Shown here in pieces: positions 59,449-64,000 of a DNA stretch of 64,000 nt. The position numbers were made by a program, and so were the translations under genes. The notes beneath the pieces were generated by a model that saw only the letters and a list, made by a program, of their open reading frames with translations, ran no database searches and was not told where the DNA came from. The stretch is from Trametes villosa (lineage: Eukaryota > Basidiomycota > Agaricomycetes > Polyporales > Polyporaceae), in contig PUDQ02000001.1 of assembly GCA_002964805.2 (NCBI GenBank), positions 9,685,169 through 9,749,168 of the forward strand, read 5' to 3'. Each line of letters opens with the position of its first letter. Positions within the stretch are counted from its first letter, which is position 1.

Positions 59449-60870
59449 CTACTGTCCATTGTCCCTGATGGACCCACGGCCCGGGAAGCGTCCGCCCTCC
59501 CAGTCGCGGTCCGGAGGTGCGGCGTCGGTGAAGGTCACCCGCGGTTGCCATGGAAGGTTCTTGAAGTCGACGGCCTGGATCTTTCGAGGTGCGCTAGGTG
59601 CGCGCTTGTGGAACTCGGCTACCTTTTCTGGTGCGTTGGTTAGGTTTGATGCCGGTTCCCAGCTGTCCTCGCCCTCGCCGTACCCTTTCCAGCGCACGAG
59701 GTATTGTAGCTGGTTACGGTAGCGGCGGCTATCCAGGATCCGATCGACTTCGTATTCTTCTTCACCCTCTACCTCCACGGGTTCGGGTGGCGGTGGTAAG
59801 CGTCCGTTCACCTCGTTCCCCCTCCATGGGGATAGGTGGTTAACGTGGAACACGTTGTGAAGCTTGAGGGCGGGGGGAAGGGCCAAGCGGTAGTCGAGGT
59901 CTCCGATCCGCTCCGTGACTTCGAACGGACCGAGCTGCCGAGGTCCTAGCTTAGGCGTGGCTTGATGGATGTGGATGTTCTTGGCCGTGAGCCAGACCCG
60001 GTCGCCGACCTTGAACGTGTGAGCTTTCCTCTTGCCGTCTTCGTAAGCTTGCTTCATGCGCTCTTTACTCATGCGCAGTGCCGCTTCCGCCTCCTTCCGT
60101 GCTTCCCGGAGCTTGGTGAGCCGAGCGTCGAGTGATGGGATCTGCGTGGGGCGTCCTGCCGGGATGGTGAAGTCCGGTCGGTAGCCGTATAGGACTTCGA
60201 ATGGGGGATGCCGTGAAGCCGGAAGATGGTTTGATAGTGCAGTTCGCCTATCCCTTCGGCGGTGACAGTGTCGGTGGTGGCTACCAGGTGGACTTGCTTA
60301 CTGTACAGGTCGACGTACGTGGCGATGGCGTTGAACCCTTTCGACGAGGGTAGGCCCGTGATGAGATCTACGCCCATGACGACCCACGGTCCGTCGGGTA
60401 CTTCGTGGGGCTGAAGCGTCGCGTGGGGGTGTGCGGCGGCCTTGTAGCGCTGGCACCGGTCACACCCAAGGACGTACTTCTCGACAAACCCGCTAATCCC
60501 CGGCCACCAGTATAGCCGGCTTACCAACTCCAGTGTTCCGTGCTTGCCCGGATGTCCAGCCGTAGGCGCATCGTGGCATTGCCGGACGATGGCCTCCCTA
60601 AGTCCTTCCTCGGGCGGGATGTACAACCGACCACGGTAGTACACCAGCCCACCCTCCTCTTCCCATTCCCACGTCCCATCCGTCAACTTCCGCGGTCCGT
60701 CCTTCCGTAGGGCTTCCAAACCCTTCAGGACTTCCGCCTCCTTCCTACTGCTCTCCCTGATCCTTCCATCCAGCGGGTTCTCTACCCGGAGCGCTGCAGC
60801 AGCAATGGCCACAAAGCGCTCAGGTTTGAGCACGATCTGATCCCGGTTGTCCTCGGCATACACAGGGCCT
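59449..60870 (-). pseudogene. Decayed chromodomain Ty3/gypsy integrase
   Basis: The minus strand reads DNRDQIVLKPERF, then the integrase zinc finger (HDAPTAGHPGKHGT with GCDRCQRYKA), then the start of the catalytic core (VVMGVDLITGLPSSKGFNAI, with the first acidic residue). Near 60205 it jumps from FRLHGIP to PFEVLYGYRPDF in another frame, so roughly a hundred residues with the other two catalytic acids are missing. It continues through KVGDRVWL, GPFEVTERIGDLDYRL and the chromodomain EEYEVDRILDSR to LVRWKGYGEGEDSWEP. Upstream, reverse transcriptase and RNase H are absent (truncated near 60870). The element is dead; chromodomains of this class guide insertion to heterochromatin. Confidence 0.9.
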
Positions 60871-61744
60871 AAAGTAAGGTGGGCTAGGGCTAGGGACAGG
60901 ATTAAGCGCTCATACGCAAGTTAAGCGCTGATGGTCGGGCAAAGATCGCCGTGGCTGCACAGCCTCCTGCTGATGCCTCAGCCACTTTGTGATGGATTTG
61001 CACGGTCCCGCAGAGGTTCCGGCCGCTCTCCCTATGTCTTTCTGCTGTTCTGGCAGAGGGAGGAGGGTGTTCTGGTGGCGCGGTGGACGCGATCGCCCGG
61101 TGGACGAGTCTCCCGTGCTCCCCTCGGGGTGCAGAGTGCGTATTCCGGCCGCCCAAGGCCGCCCCTCCCTTCATAGTCTGTATAGTCCGTGTAGTTACAG
61201 TACTAGTACTTATACAATTTCTTTGAACGTGTCTAAACACTCCCCTAGCTCGCAATGCGCCTGCGCTTCGGCCTCCCTCTGCGGAGTCGCGGTGGGACGC
61301 CCCTGCACTTATAAATATGATATAATATATATGTGCGAGCCTGCTTGAGTTTGCTGTGAGCGGATACGACAGACAACAGACTCGAAAACAGAACACGAAA
61401 TATGAAGACATTGTAAATATGTATGCCCTTATAGTATGCCAAAGACTGCTGTCTCGGAGTTGCGCGAACAAAGCCTTGCGCAGATGAGTAGACGCCCAAT
61501 GCCGAGGCAGCACACTTGTGCTGCCTCGGTGTCCGACCGGCGAAAAGACGCCCAATGCCGAGGCAGCACAAGTGTGCTGGCCCGGTGTGTTCGATCTGAT
61601 TTAGGCGTGGCTTGTGGTGCGAGTGTGTTTTCCGACAGGGTGTTCGTGCGACAGGTCTATTATATTGTCGATACAAGATGCAGCCGAATATACAAGATGT
61701 AGTGAAATATACAAGAGTATGTACGATACAAACACTACCGCGCC
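60871..61744. other. Unassigned repeat-rich gap
   Basis: Between the truncated retroelement and the BAH/PHD-type gene. An AT-rich part (61305-61335, TTATAAATATGATATAATAT) could be an LTR remnant but no partner is visible. The only clear repeats are the two palindrome-bearing units at 61491-61585. Confidence 0.45.
61491..61585. repeat. Two direct repeats, each with a CAAGTG-type palindrome
   Basis: GACGCCCAATGCCGAGGCAG occurs at 61491 and 61547. Each is followed by a palindrome centre: GCACACTTGTGC-like in the first, flanked by CCGAGGCA and TGCCTCGG, and CACAAGTGTG in the second. Confidence 0.8.
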
Positions 61745-62391
61745 CTACACGCATCCCTTGCACACCGGACAAAAGTACCGCTCTGCCATGAGGGCAAAGC
61801 GACGCAGCTCGATGGAAATGTGGGGGAAGTTCAAGCGTTCCATCCAGGTGGAGACTCCCTCCGGGGGTGGGCTGCGTTGACGGTCGTGGTAGGACCGCGC
61901 GAGCCACAGGAAGTGCTCGTGCGAGAAGGGGAAGATGCGCCCGCAGCGGTCGACGGCGGGGGTACGTTGGATGGGGCAGATGATGAGCTCCCACCAGAGC
62001 ATCTCGTCCATGGAGGGGCCGGGCGACCAGTTGCGCTCCTCGATGAGACGACGGATGAACTCGTCGTCTGGGATATGAGAGAGACACCGGAGGTGGAACC
62101 ACCTCTTGCAGCGGCCGCAGAAGCGGACCTTGTCGGCGGTGGGGCGGTAGATGCCCTGGTAGATGCAGCGGCTGCGGCAGAACTTCTCGCCGTACTGAAT
62201 GAACCGCGTCGCACGTCAGCAAACTCGGGCGATGATAAATGAGAGACGTGGACGGCGTGGACGTACGGTCAGGATGGTGCATCCAGGGGGGTTTCCGTAC
62301 TCGTCCACCAAGAGCAGGACGTTGGCGCGAAGGAAGGGGACCTGGGACCAGTAGGGGCGGAGGGAGATCGTCTTGTCGTTGAAGACGAGGA
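61745..62391 (-). pseudogene. BAH/PHD-type gene, 5' part removed by telomere-type element
   Basis: Exons 62391-62267 and 62194-61745 remain in frame: ISLRPYWSQVPFLRANVLLL, then PPGCTILT, a 72-bp intron, and CRSRCIYQGIYRPTADKVRF followed by CGRCKRWFHLRCL. The C-x2-C ... H-x2-C layout is that of a PHD finger; the first exon may be the end of a BAH-like domain. The C-terminal ~100 residues end in a CPVCKG cluster. At 62392 the coding sequence is replaced by the conserved junction of the telomere-type element, so the start and N-terminal part are gone. Proteins of this layout read histone marks in chromatin silencing. Domain names are tentative. Confidence 0.7.
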
Positions 62392-62428
62392 CCTATCTAT
62401 ATAACACTGGCCAGATGCGCATCTGGCG

Positions 62429-63117
62429 CGTGCCCTTTGCGTGCCCCCGTGCGTGCCTCGCGTTTTATGGGACAACCGCTGGGCCGATCGCTTAGCTGTT
62501 TTCAAAAGATAGTAGGTCCATATTAGGGCTACAGAACACAACTTGTTTCATGTCAATAGATGCAGCGGTTGTGCCACAAACGGGGGCACGTGCCTGCGTG
62601 CCCCCGTATTCGCTGCGTGCCCTTTGCGTGCCCCCTGGATTCTGGCCCAACCGCTGCACCGATTGCTTAGCTGTCTTCAAAAGATATTAGGGCTATATTA
62701 GAGCTACAGAATGCATCTTGTTTTGTGCCAATAGCTATAGCCGTTGTGCCACAATCGGGGGCACGTGTGCGCATGCCCCTTGCGTGCCCCCACTTTTGCT
62801 GCGTGCCCCCTGGATTGCAGACCATCCACTTGGCCTATCGCTTAGCTGTCTTCAAAGTATGTTAGGTATATATCAGGGCTACAAATAGCAACTTGATTCA
62901 TGTTTATATCTGCTTCCATTGTCCCGCAATCAGGGGCACGTGTGTCCATGCCCCTTGCGTGCCCCAACCTTGGCTGCGTGCCCCCTGGATTGTGACCCAG
63001 ATACTAAGTCAATCGCTTAGCTGTCTTCAGGAGATATTGGAACCATGATAAGGCTACAGAACACAACTTGTTTCGTGCCAATAGGTGCAGCCGTTGTCTC
63101 ACAACTAGGGGCACGTG
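62429..63117 (+). repeat. Subtelomeric tandem array, 4 units of 175 bp
   Basis: Same repeat family as 49768-51200, with the marker CTTAGCTG exactly every 175 bp and the GGCACGTGCC palindrome. The fourth unit breaks off at GCACGTG, where the third junction sequence begins. Confidence 0.9.
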
Positions 63118-63253
63118 CCTATCTATATAACACTGGCCAGATGCGCATCTGGCGGGTACAAGGTTGGGTACAAGGTGGGTACAAGCCTATCTATATAACA
63201 CTGGCCAGATGCGCATCTGGCGGGTACAAGGTTGGGTACAAGGTGGGTACAAG
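63118..63253 (+). repeat. Two tandem 68-bp units headed by the junction sequence
   Basis: Each unit is the 37-bp junction (with CCAGATGCGCATCTGG) followed by GGTACAAGGTTGGGTACAAG and a further GGTGGGTACAAG. The GGTACAAG words are a simple array unlike the 175-bp repeat. The two units are identical. Confidence 0.9.
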
Positions 63254-63439
63254 CCTAATGTTAGGGCTGTAGCGCAACAACGAGGGCACGTAGACCCTTG
63301 TACCCGGGTGTTTTCTGATAGCTCTGGACGAGGGCTACACGATGCATCTGGTTTCGTGTCCATACGTGCACTCACACTCTGGGAATGGGCTTGTACCCGG
63401 CTTGTACCCAGATTGCATAGGGGTGACAAGTGACGTGAC

Positions 63440-63575
63440 CCAAATAGAGGGAGGCTGGATGTGAGTCACGGATGTGACAACCGGTGTGACTGACCGTGTC
63501 TGGCAGGCAGGGTGTGTCACAGTAGAGTGACATTCCACAAGAATCTTGTGGACCGTTACCCTTGTGTGACCGGTA
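63440..63575. repeat. Reduced hairpin field of copy 2
   Basis: Carries one GGCTGGATGTGAGTCAC unit, a TGACTGACC/GGTGTGTCA imperfect hairpin, and the GTGACATTCCACAAGA/TCTTGTGGACCGTTAC hairpin at 63527-63559. These match in order the elements of 51390-51665, with changes in the outer arms. Confidence 0.8.
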
Positions 63576-64000
63576 AGCAAGTGAAGTGTAAGGGTTACTT
63601 GAGTTATTGTAAGTGACTACTAGGTGGACTACAGGTGTTTTTAGGAGTGACTACTAACCAGTGGGTGAAGTGTAAGGGATACTACTAAGTGTACTACTGA
63701 CCAGTAAGCAAGTGGGGTGTAAGGGTTACTTGAGTTACTGTAAGGGACTACTACCCGGGCTAAGAAGATGTGTAAGGGGTACTACTAACTGGTGTGTAGG
63801 GAGTACTACTAAGGGGTGAGTCAGATTGAAGGGCAAAGTGTAGTAAGGGAGGGTAAGTGGTACTAAGCTTAGGGTGTGAAGTAAGTAGGTGAAACTGAAG
63901 TGTAGAGTGACTAGGTAGAGTACTGAAGTGTAAGGGAGATGGTGTTGGAGTGTAAGCTAGAGTGTTGTGGGCGAGTTTTTGAGTGTTTTAAGGTGAAGGA
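63576..64000 (+). repeat. Degenerate telomere-like G-rich tail
   Basis: Irregular repeats of GTGTAAGGG, GTTACTTGAGTTA and GGACTACTA-like words. The T/A/G-rich composition on the plus strand resembles degenerate telomeric repeat. The last 40 bases match the tail of copy 1 near 57665. Confidence 0.75.

Larger units (their letters stand above)
62392..64000 (+). mobile_element. Telomere-type element, copy 2 (helicase gene missing)
   Basis: Starts with the same 37-bp junction as copy 1, then four 175-bp units (markers near 62491, 62666, 62841, 63016). The first three follow the order and near-exact sequence of units 1-3 of copy 1. Two tandem 68-bp units follow, each starting with the junction sequence (63118 and 63186). 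A reduced hairpin field comes next (63440-63575), then directly a G-rich TAAGGG-type tail reaching the window's end. Everything matching the upstream leader and the 1716-residue helicase gene is absent. Continues beyond the window. Confidence 0.85.

Noticed and set aside
49730..63222. CRISPR-like array (repeated units with palindromes).
   Set aside because: The genome is eukaryotic, the unit is 175 bp throughout with no unique spacers, and there are no cas genes.

Overview
The window looks like subtelomeric-to-internal DNA from an agaricomycete (mushroom-forming basidiomycete, polypore-like). The evidence is the GC-rich genes packed with 45-65 bp GT-AG introns, basidiomycete-only families (DUF6534, an agaricomycete N-terminal domain fused to WD40, a Myb/SANT-like protein), wood-decay type enzymes (GH3, GH92, GMC oxidoreductase), and TTAGGG-type repeats near the right end. 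All gene models below were spliced by hand; exon lengths were checked for an open, phase-consistent reading frame.

1-14.4 kb: the 3' part of a DUF6534 membrane protein, then an almost symmetric block: F-box/LRR-like gene A (-), GH3 beta-glycosidase (-), GH92 alpha-mannosidase (+), F-box/LRR-like paralogue B (+). A broken copy of the GH3 C-terminus lies beyond gene A, and a 297-bp inverted-repeat element lies between gene A and GH3. 15.1-17.9 kb: an 820-residue protein with an agaricomycete N-terminal domain and a WD40 propeller.

17.9-25.6 kb: about 7.7 kb of mostly very GC-rich DNA with no convincing gene, upstream of a 905-residue GATA-like zinc-finger protein (25.6-28.8 kb). 30.9-36.1 kb: a 1333-residue BCAS3-domain protein whose long first intron carries a MITE-like element. 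36.9-40.7 kb: a convergent pair, aldose 1-epimerase (+) and FAD monooxygenase (-). 43.8-46.9 kb: a secreted, probably GPI-anchored GMC oxidoreductase, followed by a broken coronin fragment.

48.8-64 kb: a repeat-dominated subtelomere. A Myb/SANT-like gene is cut at its 3' end by copy 1 of a telomere-type element: a 37-bp junction sequence, eight ~175-bp tandem repeats, a field of GTGAC-bordered hairpins, an intact 1716-residue zinc-finger/DUF3505-like/RecQ helicase gene, a G-rich tail, and a short (TTAGGG) tract. Beyond it lie a fold-back element whose two copies differ by loop inversion, a decayed chromodomain Ty3/gypsy fragment, and a BAH/PHD-type gene cut at its 5' end by copy 2 of the telomere-type element. 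Copy 2 keeps both ends of the element but has lost the helicase gene. The two copies, their shared junction, and two host genes truncated at that same junction are the most interesting part of the window.
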